Source: JALOAR01 sp041649615 (GTDB lineage: Bacteria; Patescibacteriota; Minisyncoccia; UBA6257; Colwellbacteraceae). Taken from it: 64,000 nucleotides of DNA. Positions within the stretch are counted from its first letter, which is position 1; each line of letters opens with the position of its first letter. Location of the stretch: contig JBAZMT010000004.1 in the NCBI GenBank assembly GCA_041649615.1, positions 1 to 64,000 on the forward strand, given 5' to 3'. The position numbers and the translations under genes are program-made. This document shows, piece after piece, positions 1 through 8,146 of this stretch. The notes below the pieces were generated by a model. It worked only from the letters and a program-made list of their open reading frames with translations, searched no databases and was not told the origin of the DNA.

Positions 1-109
1 TTGATGCCAAGTGGGACATAGAAGACTCTAACGGTGATGCGGTTAATCCGACTGGTTCTTCGCTAGGAGGCACTCTCACGCTCTCTGCTGAAGGCTTCAA
101 TGTAACGGC
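1..109 (+). repeat. Left arm of 109-bp perfect inverted repeat
   Basis: Bases 1-109 are the exact reverse complement of 1251-1359. Both arms lie in coding sequence of the two convergent surface-protein genes and encode the same protein segment. The repeat probably continues left of the window. A second identical block of 29 bp pairs 192-220 with 1146-1174. Confidence 0.95.
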
Positions 110-632
110 CAAGAGCACTAGTGCTACTGTCTCCGCTGCTACCACTACTATCGACGAAAAAGGTAATTTCGTTATCAAATTCAACGTGATGGCTGGTGAC
201 GAGGCAGTATACATCGCCCCAACAGCAGCGACCGTTGGTAACGATGTTACTAATGCCACCGTTATAGCCAACAGCACGAACGGTGCGCTATTCCATGTCA
301 TGCAGGACGGAGTGGCTCTTACTACTGCTCTTATCGCGGCCAATGTTGGTACACCCGCCGTACTTCTTGAGTCAACGGCGACGCTGACAGCTGGAGAGTA
401 TAAAGTAAACGCCAATCAGACGAAGGAATTCACGCTCACAGTAACCATTGATCCGGATAAGGACGAGATTACGACCAACGCGTACTTCGCTATTGAGCTT
501 ACACACGTCAACTACGCTACCACGGCTGGTAAAGCTGCGACTGCTGCGGATAACGCTACCTATGTGATTAGCACCGACAATAGCAACTTCCAGACTCCAT
601 CAGTAAACATTACCGGCGGACCGAACACATAA
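1..632 (+). CDS. C-terminal part of a cell-surface beta-rich protein (5' end outside window)
   Basis: The reading frame is open from base 3 to the TAA at 630-632, so about 209 residues are visible and the gene starts left of the window. The product is rich in Thr, Ala, Val and Asn, with no cysteines seen, as expected of a secreted beta-sandwich or S-layer-like protein. It is a close homologue of the product of the convergent gene ending at 770: the first 36 residues visible are identical, and the rest is only moderately similar although both end in an STDNSNF-type motif. By analogy with that neighbour, the missing N-terminus probably has a signal peptide and a peptidoglycan-binding domain (inference). 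The gene ends in front of a shared terminator. The exact role is unknown. Confidence 0.8.
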   Translation, partial: DAKWDIEDSNGDAVNPTGSSLGGTLTLSAEGFNVTAKSTSATVSAATTTIDEKGNFVIKFNVMAGDEAVYIAPTAATVGNDVTNATVIANSTNGALFHVMQDGVALTTALIAANVGTPAVLLESTATLTAGEYKVNANQTKEFTLTVTIDPDKDEITTNAYFAIELTHVNYATTAGKAATAADNATYVISTDNSNFQTPSVNITGGPNT

Positions 633-683
633 AGTCGTAGCTGTTGATTTGCCTGAAAAATCTTGAGAGTTTTTCGGATGATA

Positions 684-713
684 CCAAAAATCCCCCGTGA
701 GGGGGATTTTTGG
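684..713. terminator. Bidirectional rho-independent terminator between convergent surface-protein genes
   Basis: A perfect 13-bp stem (684-696 with 701-713) has a GTGA loop, a C5/G5 core and A5/T5 flanks on both strands. It sits between the stop codons at 632 and 770 and can serve both genes. Confidence 0.92.
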
Positions 714-769
714 TAGTAGTCTTCTTTATCTCAAGAAAGAAAACTACACAGTCATCCGAATCGCGCTAT

Positions 770-2757
770 TTAGTGAGCGCCACCCGCGATGAAGTAAGGA
801 TCAGTCTCAAAGTTGCTGTTATCAGTACTGATGTTATAGGTGGTAACCGTGCCTGCGAGAGCGTTAGCTGCCGAATCAGCATAGTTCACACCAACAAGCT
901 CAACTGAATAACTGCCACCGTTAGCCGTCTTCGGTTCAAGAGTCAACGTGAGCGTAAAGGTCGCGGACGAACCGGCATTAACCTTGTACGTACCACCCGA
1001 CATGCTAGCAGTTGAAGTTAAGACCGGATCAGCAGTAACGAAGTTGGCAGCGTAGTTAGCAGTAGCAAGCGCCGCACCAGCAGTAATCGCGTTGTAGAGC
1101 GCACCATTGGCATCAGCACCTGCATTACCCGCGTCTATTGCAGACGGGGCGATGTATACTGCCTCGTCACCAGCTTCAACCCTAAACTTAATAGTGTAGG
1201 TTCCCGCTGGATCATCAGAGGTACCGCTACCCTTCACATCTGTGCTGGTAGCCGTTACATTGAAGCCTTCAGCAGAGAGCGTGAGAGTGCCTCCTAGCGA
1301 AGAACCAGTCGGATTAACCGCATCACCGTTAGAGTCTTCTATGTCCCACTTGGCATCAAGAGGAGCAAGTACGTCCGTATCGGCGACAATCGTTTCTCCG
1401 TCGTTATACGTAGCTGCATCATTAGACTTCTTCAAAGTCGCAACAACGGAATAAGTTTCCGTGTCGCCCTTTGAGATGTCTTGGTTGATGTTGTTAAAGA
1501 CGACGAGAGCTATTTTATCGCCGGCAGCGCTTCCATTAGCGGTGTCAGAGACGCTCTGCGACTTCAAGGTCTTAGAGCCATTCATAAGCTTCACGGTCTG
1601 GACAACTTTGCCCGGATCGACAACCGTTCCGGTAGTGATACGAATCGGGAAGTTGTTGATAGTGATGTCTTGATTCTTGGCTTTAACATTCACTTCGAGA
1701 ATCGTTACATCCTCGGTAGTGGCGTTATCGTCAGTATCAACCGTGGCATCATCCGGATTGTCATCGCCTTCAGAGATGGTTACACCTCCTGCAGCCGCGA
1801 CATCCACGCTGAAGGTTTCAAGGTAGCCGGCGCCGTAGGTTTCCGAGATGCCGTCAGCCGCGGTAGCGCGAATGCCGTCCGCAGGGATCTCTACGTCTAC
1901 ATCGTCGCCTGCTTCAGCTGCGCCGATAGAGTTAATCGGCGTAACTTTCACATATAACGTGCCGGTTGCACCGTTCTTGATGACAGGGGTCAAGTTCGCG
2001 AAGCGGTAACTCCACTCCTTGCCGGACTTGTCGCCGTCAGAAGCGTCCATAGTGGCAAGTCTTGTACTGCCAAGATAGAGCGCAACTGTGTCAATGTACT
2101 TCGTGATATTCGAAGATCCATTGCCTTGGATAGTGATAGTCACATCAACGCGTTGAAGTTGGACGTCGCCGCCCTCCGCGTCCATTGAGACGCCGAGCAC
2201 GGACGTTAAGCCGTCGCCTTCATCAAGCGAGCTTTCAACATCACCCGTAGAATCAATGTTTCTCAAGCGGCCCGATCCGGCTAAACCGGTTACCGTGCCA
2301 CCACCAGTTGTGCCACCGGTTGTGCCGCCGCCAACAGACGCGATTTTAGCGCGCGTGATAGCGCCGAAGTATCCGGCAGCAGGGGAAATTCCGTTAGCCG
2401 CCTGGAATTTAGCCAAGCGGACTGAGTCAACGTACCGAAGTAAGTTGATTCGTTGCCGACGGAGCCAGCTCCGGAAGCGGCAACAGTAAAGCCCTTGGAG
2501 TTCAAGAACTGCTGGAGAGCCTTAACATCATCACCCGTGGAACCCAGGGTGAGGTCCCGGGTAAAGTTATAGGTGGTGCCTCCAGTAGTAGAACCGCCGA
2601 GCTGTGATTGGAGAGCCGAGATCTGGGCCAAAAGGGCAGTGATCTGGGCCTGCAACTCATCCGCAGTAGCGGCAGAAGCAGGAGTAATTCCAGAAACGCC
2701 CACGATGGTTACCAAAGCGATCGCGGCAACTCCGATTTTGCTTGCAATTTTACTCAT
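770..2757 (-). CDS. Secreted peptidoglycan-binding surface protein, frameshifted
   Basis: The ATG at 2757 opens a signal peptide (about residues 1-33, ending ASA), a short heptad-like helix, and a PG_binding_1 domain (about 50-125) containing GSTGDDVKALQQFL. A Gly/Thr linker and a long beta-rich acidic region follow, about 662 residues in total. The frame breaks inside the peptidoglycan-binding domain near 2414-2417: the first frame runs into WLNSRR, while the expected AKFQAANG continues in the next frame. One A appears to be missing from an A-run, either a real mutation or a base-calling error. The C-terminal half is homologous to the product of the convergent gene at 1-632. An outer-wall or S-layer-like role is likely but unproven. 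A long structured leader and a promoter lie upstream. Confidence 0.75.
1251..1359 (-). repeat. Right arm of 109-bp perfect inverted repeat
   Basis: Exact reverse complement of 1-109, located inside the frameshifted surface-protein gene. Identity stops abruptly at 1250/110, after which the two genes diverge although they still encode related domains. Confidence 0.95.
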
Positions 2758-2901
2758 TTTGTACAAATTCAGAATAATTTTTGATTTGATTTTTATTTTC
2801 AGATGACCTGTTTCCCCTATCCGCAACCGACCCGCCGACCATCTTCGTGAGGATGAGTGGACAAGCTTGCTGAAACAGGGAGGTCCTAAAAGCGTTTTTA
2901 A

Positions 2902-2989
2902 GCGGGGCCTAGAAACAAAAAACCCCACATTCATGTGAGGCATAGAAATACACGTATTAAACAATTAATAGCAGCGGCCCCGCCTCACA
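2902..2989 (-). promoter_or_regulatory. Leader with competing hairpins (possible attenuator) of the surface-protein gene
   Basis: On the minus strand CCTCACA (2940-2934) pairs with TGTGGGG (2929-2923) and is followed by T6, which looks like an intrinsic terminator about 160 bases before the start codon. An upstream TGTGAGG (2989-2983) can pair with the same CCTCACA and would break the terminator. GCGGGGCC (2983-2976) can pair with GGCCCCGC (2909-2902) and enclose it. These are seen complementarities; regulation is inference. The hairpin could instead simply end transcripts coming from the gene at 3139-3903. Confidence 0.45.
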
Positions 2990-3010
2990 CAAAGCCTTTG
3001 CTTAAACCGC

Positions 3011-3039
3011 ATTATAGCGATTCAGTAGGTATAACGCAA
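3011..3039 (-). promoter_or_regulatory. Sigma70-type promoter for the surface-protein gene
   Basis: On the minus strand TTGCGT (3039-3034), a 17-base spacer and a perfect TATAAT (3016-3011) are seen. Transcription would start near 3004 and give a leader of about 250 bases before the ATG at 2757. Confidence 0.6.
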
Positions 3040-3138
3040 CAACGAGGAAAAAGGTTACAGATGAGATGATCTAGAAAGGAATGTGCCTCCGGGCCGTTTA
3101 GTCAAGTCTTAGTCTCATATATGCATATTCCTTTCTTT

Positions 3139-3903
3139 CTAGAGAGCTATAACCGGAGGAAGAGAGGGGGAAGAATTAGGAGATTCGTCGTAATAAAGCT
3201 GAGGAATATCGTCTGGAGTGGGAATAGTGGAACCCGTCTCCACAGCCGTTGGCTGTGTCGCCGAGGTAAAAGCTTTTACTCTGTAAAAGCTTTTAGGGCC
3301 GGGGGTGCCGACGCGTTCAATTTTTCCTTGTTTTACGAGATTTTCAATCGTTCGGCGGATTGTCCGACCGCTCATTTCACTAAAGGCGATTTCTAAATCC
3401 CTCAACTTGGCCATGTCGTGTTCCGCTACGTATTGAATTATTTTGGCCGGGTCAAAGATTGGTTTACGGCCGGATCCGTTTGACCGGATCTTTTTGGCCG
3501 GAACTGATGTATTGATGGCCGGATTGTTTTTATGACCGGCCTGAATTTCCGTCTGCGCGGGAATAACAGAAGGAGACGAAGATGTGGCCATGTTTGGAAT
3601 TTGGCGGACAAAACGAGTGGAAATATCCATGTCCTCAATAACAGGCACGGCCATAATTCCTTTCCTTAGCGATTCCAGCTCTCTAATTAGGATAACTGTA
3701 TTAATTGGTTTTATTTCCCCTACCTCGCGGCCAAATGACAAAAGGTTCTCTGCGCGAAGGATATTGTCCGGGCAAGGGTCAACGGTAAAGGTGATGGCCA
3801 GATTCTCAAGCTCGGACTTTAATCCCGAGTGGTTTATGACGGAGGCCACTTTGAACATCGCGATCGCGATGTCCGAGACAAGCGACTGAAGTCCGGGATT
3901 CAT
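3139..3903 (-). CDS. Winged-helix DNA-binding protein, unknown role
   Basis: The product has 254 residues. The N-terminal 60 residues or so are helical without a recognised fold. A low-complexity Ser/Pro/Ala linker (about 105-140) precedes a winged-helix region (about 146-205) with the pattern DLEIAFSEMSGRTIRRTIENL, followed by a basic wing. The C-terminal tail is Pro/Ser rich and acidic. The ATG at 3903 has an AGGAG site 4 bases upstream. The linker contains a peptide VIPAQTEIQ derived from a palindromic repeat (3541-3567). It is probably a transcription or nucleoid regulator; the nearest downstream gene is the surface protein, but a functional link is only a guess. Confidence 0.65.
   Translation of the reverse strand: MNPGLQSLVSDIAIAMFKVASVINHSGLKSELENLAITFTVDPCPDNILRAENLLSFGREVGEIKPINTVILIRELESLRKGIMAVPVIEDMDISTRFVRQIPNMATSSSPSVIPAQTEIQAGHKNNPAINTSVPAKKIRSNGSGRKPIFDPAKIIQYVAEHDMAKLRDLEIAFSEMSGRTIRRTIENLVKQGKIERVGTPGPKSFYRVKAFTSATQPTAVETGSTIPTPDDIPQLYYDESPNSSPSLPPVIAL
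3541..3567 (-). repeat. Degenerate REP-like palindrome inside a coding gene (VIPAQ type)
   Basis: On the minus strand the sequence reads GTTATTCCCGCGC, a short variable centre, then GGAAATTCAG. This matches the dispersed palindrome whose usual translation is VIPAQAGIQ. Here it encodes VIPAQTEIQ in frame. A better-conserved copy lies at 37805-37834. Confidence 0.7.
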
Positions 3904-4019
3904 TAGCTCCTATATAACAAAGTGGCCAGATGGATGTCAAAGTTGACGAGAGCGAGACGATCTATTGTTTTTCAGAACCGTTTTTTCTTTCCCTAACGGG
4001 AAAGACCAACTTATAGGAA

Positions 4020-4454
4020 CTAGTGAGTTTTTCCTGGATGAGTGAGGTGAATTTTAAGAAATTTCTCTATAGCGTGAACTGTTTCGTCCTTAAAAAGAGG
4101 ATCGCTTTCCGCCACCCATTTCGCGAGATTGTAAAGTCGTTGATTATCCGCCGAAAGCCAGCGCTTATTTTTATATAGAAAGGTAAGCATGCTCGTGACC
4201 GCAATTCGTTTGTTACCGTTCTGAAAAGGATGATTCTTTATTATGGAGTAAAAAAGAACGGCCGCTTTAGGCATTAATCCCTGATACAAGAGACGTTTGT
4301 CCCAGGTCTGAAAAGGCAATGCTACACAAGCTTCTAGTTTATTCGGGAATCTAGTTTCAAACGCGGGTATCGGTTCGTCCCAAGACATTAATTCTTTGGC
4401 GAGGCTGTGAGCCACATACTGTATGTCTTCCACTGATATGCTTTGGAGCTTCAT
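4020..4454 (-). CDS. doc: Doc/Fic-family toxin (death on curing)
   Basis: A 144-residue protein with the Fic-core motif HPFQNGNKR (about residues 75-83 from this start), matching the Doc form H-x-F-x-[ND]-x-N-K-R. Known Doc proteins phosphorylate elongation factor Tu, whereas classical Fic proteins AMPylate. The ATG at 4454 lies one base after the antitoxin stop; a TTG 15 bases further upstream would overlap the antitoxin gene. The two genes form one leftward operon. The usual Fic Asp/Glu is Asn here, as expected for Doc. Toxin activity is inferred from family and context. Confidence 0.88.
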   Translation of the reverse strand: MKLQSISVEDIQYVAHSLAKELMSWDEPIPAFETRFPNKLEACVALPFQTWDKRLLYQGLMPKAAVLFYSIIKNHPFQNGNKRIAVTSMLTFLYKNKRWLSADNQRLYNLAKWVAESDPLFKDETVHAIEKFLKIHLTHPGKTH

Positions 4455-4455
4455 A

Positions 4456-4707
4456 TTATTCTTGTCCAAGCATTTTCAGGGCTACACCATACTCTTTAAC
4501 AGTCTTCTTGACGGCCTCGTCAATCAATTTCTTTTCTTTATCAGAGAGTTCTTTTCGGCTTCCAATAATCTCGTTTTTTGGTATTGCAAAATTCCGGCCG
4601 AATTTTTTGGCTTTAATTTCCCCGGATTTAATACGATTGAACACAGTTACTCTGCTGACGCCTAATTTTTTGGCTGCTTCAGCAGTTGTTAAGTATTCCT
4701 TTTCCAT
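4456..4707 (-). CDS. Excisionase-type helix-turn-helix antitoxin
   Basis: An 83-residue protein with an N-terminal MerR/excisionase-like helix-turn-helix (about 6-50: TTAEAAKKLGVSRVTVFNRI) and a helical charged C-terminus (about 52-80) that probably wraps the toxin. It is the first gene of the Doc module. The ATG at 4707 lies only 5 bases after a TAATAT -10 box, so the mRNA may be leaderless. A perfect palindrome in the promoter suggests autorepression. The pairing with Doc is seen; neutralising activity is inferred. Confidence 0.82.
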   Translation of the reverse strand: MEKEYLTTAEAAKKLGVSRVTVFNRIKSGEIKAKKFGRNFAIPKNEIIGSRKELSDKEKKLIDEAVKKTVKEYGVALKMLGQE

Positions 4708-4712
4708 AGCAA

Positions 4713-4742
4713 TATATTAACAGCTGTTAACCACTATTTCAA
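4713..4742 (-). promoter_or_regulatory. Toxin-antitoxin promoter with palindromic operator
   Basis: On the minus strand TTGAAA (4742-4737), an 18-base spacer and TAATAT (4718-4713) precede the antitoxin ATG at 4707. The perfect palindrome TTAACAGCTGTTAA (4717-4730) overlaps the spacer and -10, a typical place for a self-regulating antitoxin to bind. Confidence 0.7.
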
Positions 4743-4758
4743 TAGGTTAACAAGAGGA

Positions 4759-5490
4759 TTAGAACGCCGTAAACAATAGAATCACGAAACTCGCGATCAC
4801 CGCGAGGACGGCTATGAAAGGCGCGTTTGTTTGATAAAGTTTGCCGCGCAGGTATTCCACGATCATATAAAACGCGCCCGAGAAAGAAATAAATACCGAA
4901 ACGGTCGCCCAAATAACGGAGAGATTCAAATAAAATACCGCCCAGGCGAGTTCCGTAACGAGAAGAGAAGAAACAACGGCGAGAAGTCCCGTACGGCCAG
5001 TTTGCCAACCGTTCCGCCACTCGGTAGGTTCCGAGGCAGGCGTAAAAGAAGCGAGAGCGTCTCGGCAAAAGAAAAATACCACGAGAGCAAGAATGGGAAG
5101 ATGGATGATTCCCGCGAAGAAACCGTAAAGCGAAGCGAAGATAATAACGCCGAGAAAGACGAAAAAGAACGGGGCGCGGCGGATGAAAATCACGTTTTTG
5201 ACGCCCAAGAGAAGCACAAACAGCGCGGCGACAATAACGGAAGCTATTACGCCCGGCCAACCGGAGAAAGGAGAAAAGTTCGCAATGAAAAACGAGCCGG
5301 CGGAAAGAAGAAAAGCGATAAAGCTCAGAACGAAGCTAAAAGAAAACGTGAGCGGCCAGAAATAAAGAAAAGCCGCCAAAATTCCCGCCGCCCAGACGGG
5401 CAGGAAATAAAGAGCGAGCGCCAAGGCAACGGCCTTAACTCCCAATCTTAATTTCGGAGTTTTCAATACCGATTTTAATTTTTCCGCCAT
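4759..5490 (-). CDS. Polytopic membrane protein of unknown function
   Basis: A 243-residue, strongly hydrophobic protein with six to seven predicted membrane segments (around residues 17-45, 48-68, 80-97, 106-130, 165-185, 190-210 and 222-242) and few conserved polar residues. It overlaps the 3' end of the clpB-like gene by 56 bases in the same direction, so the two are very likely co-transcribed. I recognise no family. A role linked to protein quality control at the membrane would be a guess from position alone. Confidence 0.7.
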   Translation of the reverse strand: MAEKLKSVLKTPKLRLGVKAVALALALYFLPVWAAGILAAFLYFWPLTFSFSFVLSFIAFLLSAGSFFIANFSPFSGWPGVIASVIVAALFVLLLGVKNVIFIRRAPFFFVFLGVIIFASLYGFFAGIIHLPILALVVFFFCRDALASFTPASEPTEWRNGWQTGRTGLLAVVSSLLVTELAWAVFYLNLSVIWATVSVFISFSGAFYMIVEYLRGKLYQTNAPFIAVLAVIASFVILLFTAF

Positions 5491-8062
5491 CTTTCATTTC
5501 GCCGCGAATGAGTCTGTCCGCGAGTTTGTCCAAAACGACTTTCTGGATGAGCCTTTTTAACGGTCTCGCGCCGAATTCGGGATCAAAACCGTTTTCGGCC
5601 AGATATTTTTTGGCCGCCGCGTTGACGCTCATTTTAATCCCCTTTTCCTCAAGACGTTCGCGCACCGAATCAAGCTGAATATCCACGATCTTCATCAAAT
5701 CGTTTTTGGTAAGGGATTTAAAGATAACGATGTCGTCCAAACGGTTCAAAAATTCGGGGCGGAATTGGTCTTTCAAGGCTTCCATAACGCGCGTCCGGTA
5801 ATCTTCCTCGCGTTCTTCAAGTTCTTTGTCGGAAGAAGAAAAGCCGATGCGGGAAATTTCTTTGCCCAGTTCGGAGCCCGCATTTGAGGTCAAAATAATG
5901 ATGCTGTTCTTGAAATTAACCACTTTTCCTTTGGAATCGGTCAATCGGCCGTTATCAAGTACTTGAAGGAGGATATTAAAGACTTCGGGATGCGCTTTTT
6001 CTATCTCATCAAAGAGAATGAGGCTGTACGGCCGATGACGAATGATTTCGGTTAGTTGGCCTCCTTCTTCGTGCCCCACGTAACCCGGAGGCGAACCGAT
6101 AAGACGCGAAACGGAGTGCCGTTCCATATATTCGGACATATCAACCCTGATGAGCGAGTCTTCTTTATTGAACATAAACTTGGCCAAAGCTTTGGCAAGT
6201 TCCGTCTTCCCGACTCCGGTCGGTCCCAAAAACATAAACGATCCCAAAGGACGATTCGGATCGGCGAGTCCCGCGCGGGCACGTCTCAAGGCGTTTGCGA
6301 TCGCGGAAATCGCTTCTTCCTGACCAACGACTCGTTTATGAAGTTCGTCTTCAATGCGGATAAGTTTTTCCGATTCGGTTTCCAAAAGATTCGTGATGGG
6401 AATACCCGTCCAGCGCGAAATTACTTCGGCAACGTCTTCTTTATCCACTTCTTCGCGGGTAAAACGCTTTTTACTGTTGGGAGCAAAATATTTTTTTTCA
6501 TAAGAAGACAATTCTCTTTCTGCCTGCGGGAGATCGCCGTAGCGGAGTTTCGCAACCGCTTCCAAATCCCCTTCGCGTTCGGCGATTTCCGCTTCGCGTT
6601 TGAGCGAGTCTATCCGGCGGCGAAGATTGCGTACGTTTTCGCCCGTCATTCGCTCCGCAGACCATTCGGCGCTGATTTCATCGTATTTTTCTTTCTCCGC
6701 GGCAAGCTCTTTATCAATTTCCGTAATTCGCGCGGCTCGCGTTTTGGAAGTCGGCTCGTTTTCCAGCGCTTTCTTTTCAATTTCCAAACTCGTGATCCTT
6801 TTTTTGAGTTTATCAATGTCTGTAGGAACGGAATCGGTTTCAAGTTTTCTCGCGGCTGCGGCTTCGTCAATCACGTCCACCGCTTTATCGGGAAGAAAAC
6901 GGTCGGTTATGTAACGGCTTGAAAGCGAAACCGCCGCCTGAATGGCGTCGTCCGAAATGCGAAGTCCGTGATGAGTTTCATAGCGTTCTTTAAGACCGCG
7001 TAAAATATTCACGCTGTCTTCAATCGTCGGTTCTTCAACCATTATGGGTTGGAACCTGCGTTCCAATGCGGCGTCACGCTCTATGTAGCGCTGATATTCT
7101 TTGGTGGTTGTCGCGCCGATCGCGTGTAATTCTCCTCTCGCGAGAGCCGGTTTTAAGAGATTAGAGGCGTCAATCGCCCCTTCGGCCTGGCCGGCGCCAA
7201 CAATCGTGTGGATTTCGTCAATGAATAAAATATATTTGCCGTTCGCAGATTTAATTTCCTTAATAAACGCCTTAAGCCTGTCTTCAAACTCGCCGCGGAA
7301 TTTGGTGCCGGCAATGAGTGAGCCCAAATCGAGAGAAATGACTTCTTTTTCCTTTAAAGTTTCGGGAACGTCGTTTCCGACTATTTTTTTGGCGAGGCCT
7401 TCAACGATAGCCGTTTTTCCCACGCCCGGTTCTCCGATCAGCACCGGATTATTTTTCGTTCTTCTAGAAAGAACTTGAATGATGCGGCGAAGTTCTTCGT
7501 CCCGGCCTATAAGCGGGTCCAGTTTTCCGGCACGCGCTTTTTCGGTTAGATTTTCGGCGTATTTTTCCAAAACTCTGAATTTTGATTCGGGGGTTTCGTC
7601 CGTTACGCGAACGTTTCCGCGAAGTTCCGCAAGCGCGTGAAGGACGACATCACGTTTGACGCCGAATCGTTCCAAAAGGCCGCGCGCGGCCGAAGGAACT
7701 TCAACGAGTCCCATAAATAAATGTTCGCAAGAAATAAATTCGTCTTTTGAGGCGTGCGCGAATTTGGCGGCGACGTCAATTACTCGAACCGACTCTTCTG
7801 AAAGATAAAGCTGAGCCACCGAAGACGAAGAAACGGAACGGGGATAGCGGCGCATTTCCGCTTCCAGTTCGGCGTCAAATTCATCCAATTCCACGTTCGC
7901 TTTTTCTAGGATAGGCTGAATGAGAGATTCCGGATCGTGGAGTAAAACGGATAAAAGATGAAGGGCGCGGAATTCGCCGTGACCTTCGGAGGAGGCCAGA
8001 TCTTGGGCGTTTTGAATGGCTTCTTGAGCCTTGATAGTAAAACGATTAAATGAGTTGTTCAT
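5435..8062 (-). CDS. clpB: ClpB/ClpC-type AAA+ disaggregase
   Basis: An 875-residue Hsp100 protein: Clp N domain repeats (about 1-145), AAA1 with Walker A GEPGVGKTA (about 210) and Walker B ILFIDEIH, a coiled-coil M domain (about 408-525) with the ClpB signature AEREGDLEAVAKLRYG, and AAA2 with GPTGVGKTEL (about 614) and GSPPGYVG. The M-domain length points to ClpB. However, the AAA2 region also has an IGF loop (about 739) of the kind ClpC and ClpA use to dock on ClpP, and clpP lies 4 kb upstream. It may therefore act as a disaggregase, as a ClpP partner, or both. A hydrophobic membrane-protein gene overlaps its end. Confidence 0.9.
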   Translation of the reverse strand: MNNSFNRFTIKAQEAIQNAQDLASSEGHGEFRALHLLSVLLHDPESLIQPILEKANVELDEFDAELEAEMRRYPRSVSSSSVAQLYLSEESVRVIDVAAKFAHASKDEFISCEHLFMGLVEVPSAARGLLERFGVKRDVVLHALAELRGNVRVTDETPESKFRVLEKYAENLTEKARAGKLDPLIGRDEELRRIIQVLSRRTKNNPVLIGEPGVGKTAIVEGLAKKIVGNDVPETLKEKEVISLDLGSLIAGTKFRGEFEDRLKAFIKEIKSANGKYILFIDEIHTIVGAGQAEGAIDASNLLKPALARGELHAIGATTTKEYQRYIERDAALERRFQPIMVEEPTIEDSVNILRGLKERYETHHGLRISDDAIQAAVSLSSRYITDRFLPDKAVDVIDEAAAARKLETDSVPTDIDKLKKRITSLEIEKKALENEPTSKTRAARITEIDKELAAEKEKYDEISAEWSAERMTGENVRNLRRRIDSLKREAEIAEREGDLEAVAKLRYGDLPQAERELSSYEKKYFAPNSKKRFTREEVDKEDVAEVISRWTGIPITNLLETESEKLIRIEDELHKRVVGQEEAISAIANALRRARAGLADPNRPLGSFMFLGPTGVGKTELAKALAKFMFNKEDSLIRVDMSEYMERHSVSRLIGSPPGYVGHEEGGQLTEIIRHRPYSLILFDEIEKAHPEVFNILLQVLDNGRLTDSKGKVVNFKNSIIILTSNAGSELGKEISRIGFSSSDKELEEREEDYRTRVMEALKDQFRPEFLNRLDDIVIFKSLTKNDLMKIVDIQLDSVRERLEEKGIKMSVNAAAKKYLAENGFDPEFGARPLKRLIQKVVLDKLADRLIRGEMKDGGKIKIGIENSEIKIGS

Positions 8063-8117
8063 AAATTGCTATATATAAGTATAACGCAGGGGGTATGATG
8101 TCAAACAAGGCATAAAA

Positions 8118-8140
8118 AACCGCGTAGTTATTACGCGGTT
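8118..8140 (-). terminator. Intrinsic terminator of the gene at 8147-8854
   Basis: On the minus strand a 9-bp stem (8140-8132 with 8126-8118) with core ACCGCGTA is followed by a T-run (8119-8114). Confidence 0.85.
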
Positions 8141-8146
8141 TGTGTA

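Noticed and set aside
2405..2425. Programmed -1 frameshift in the surface-protein gene
   Set aside because: No slippery heptamer or following pseudoknot is visible; a single-base indel in a short A-run explains the break more simply.
3440..3560. Cluster of TGGCCGG words in the winged-helix gene, one matching a word in the 32.75 kb repeat region
   Set aside because: The words fall in coding sequence for a Pro/Ala/Ile-rich linker and vary freely; the match of 13 bases is probably chance or codon preference.
6056..6922. Long open frames opposite the clpB-like gene and similar antisense frames opposite tyrS, nusA, pnp and gyrA
   Set aside because: They mirror well-supported genes, have composition typical of reverse-strand shadows and no start signals or family motifs.
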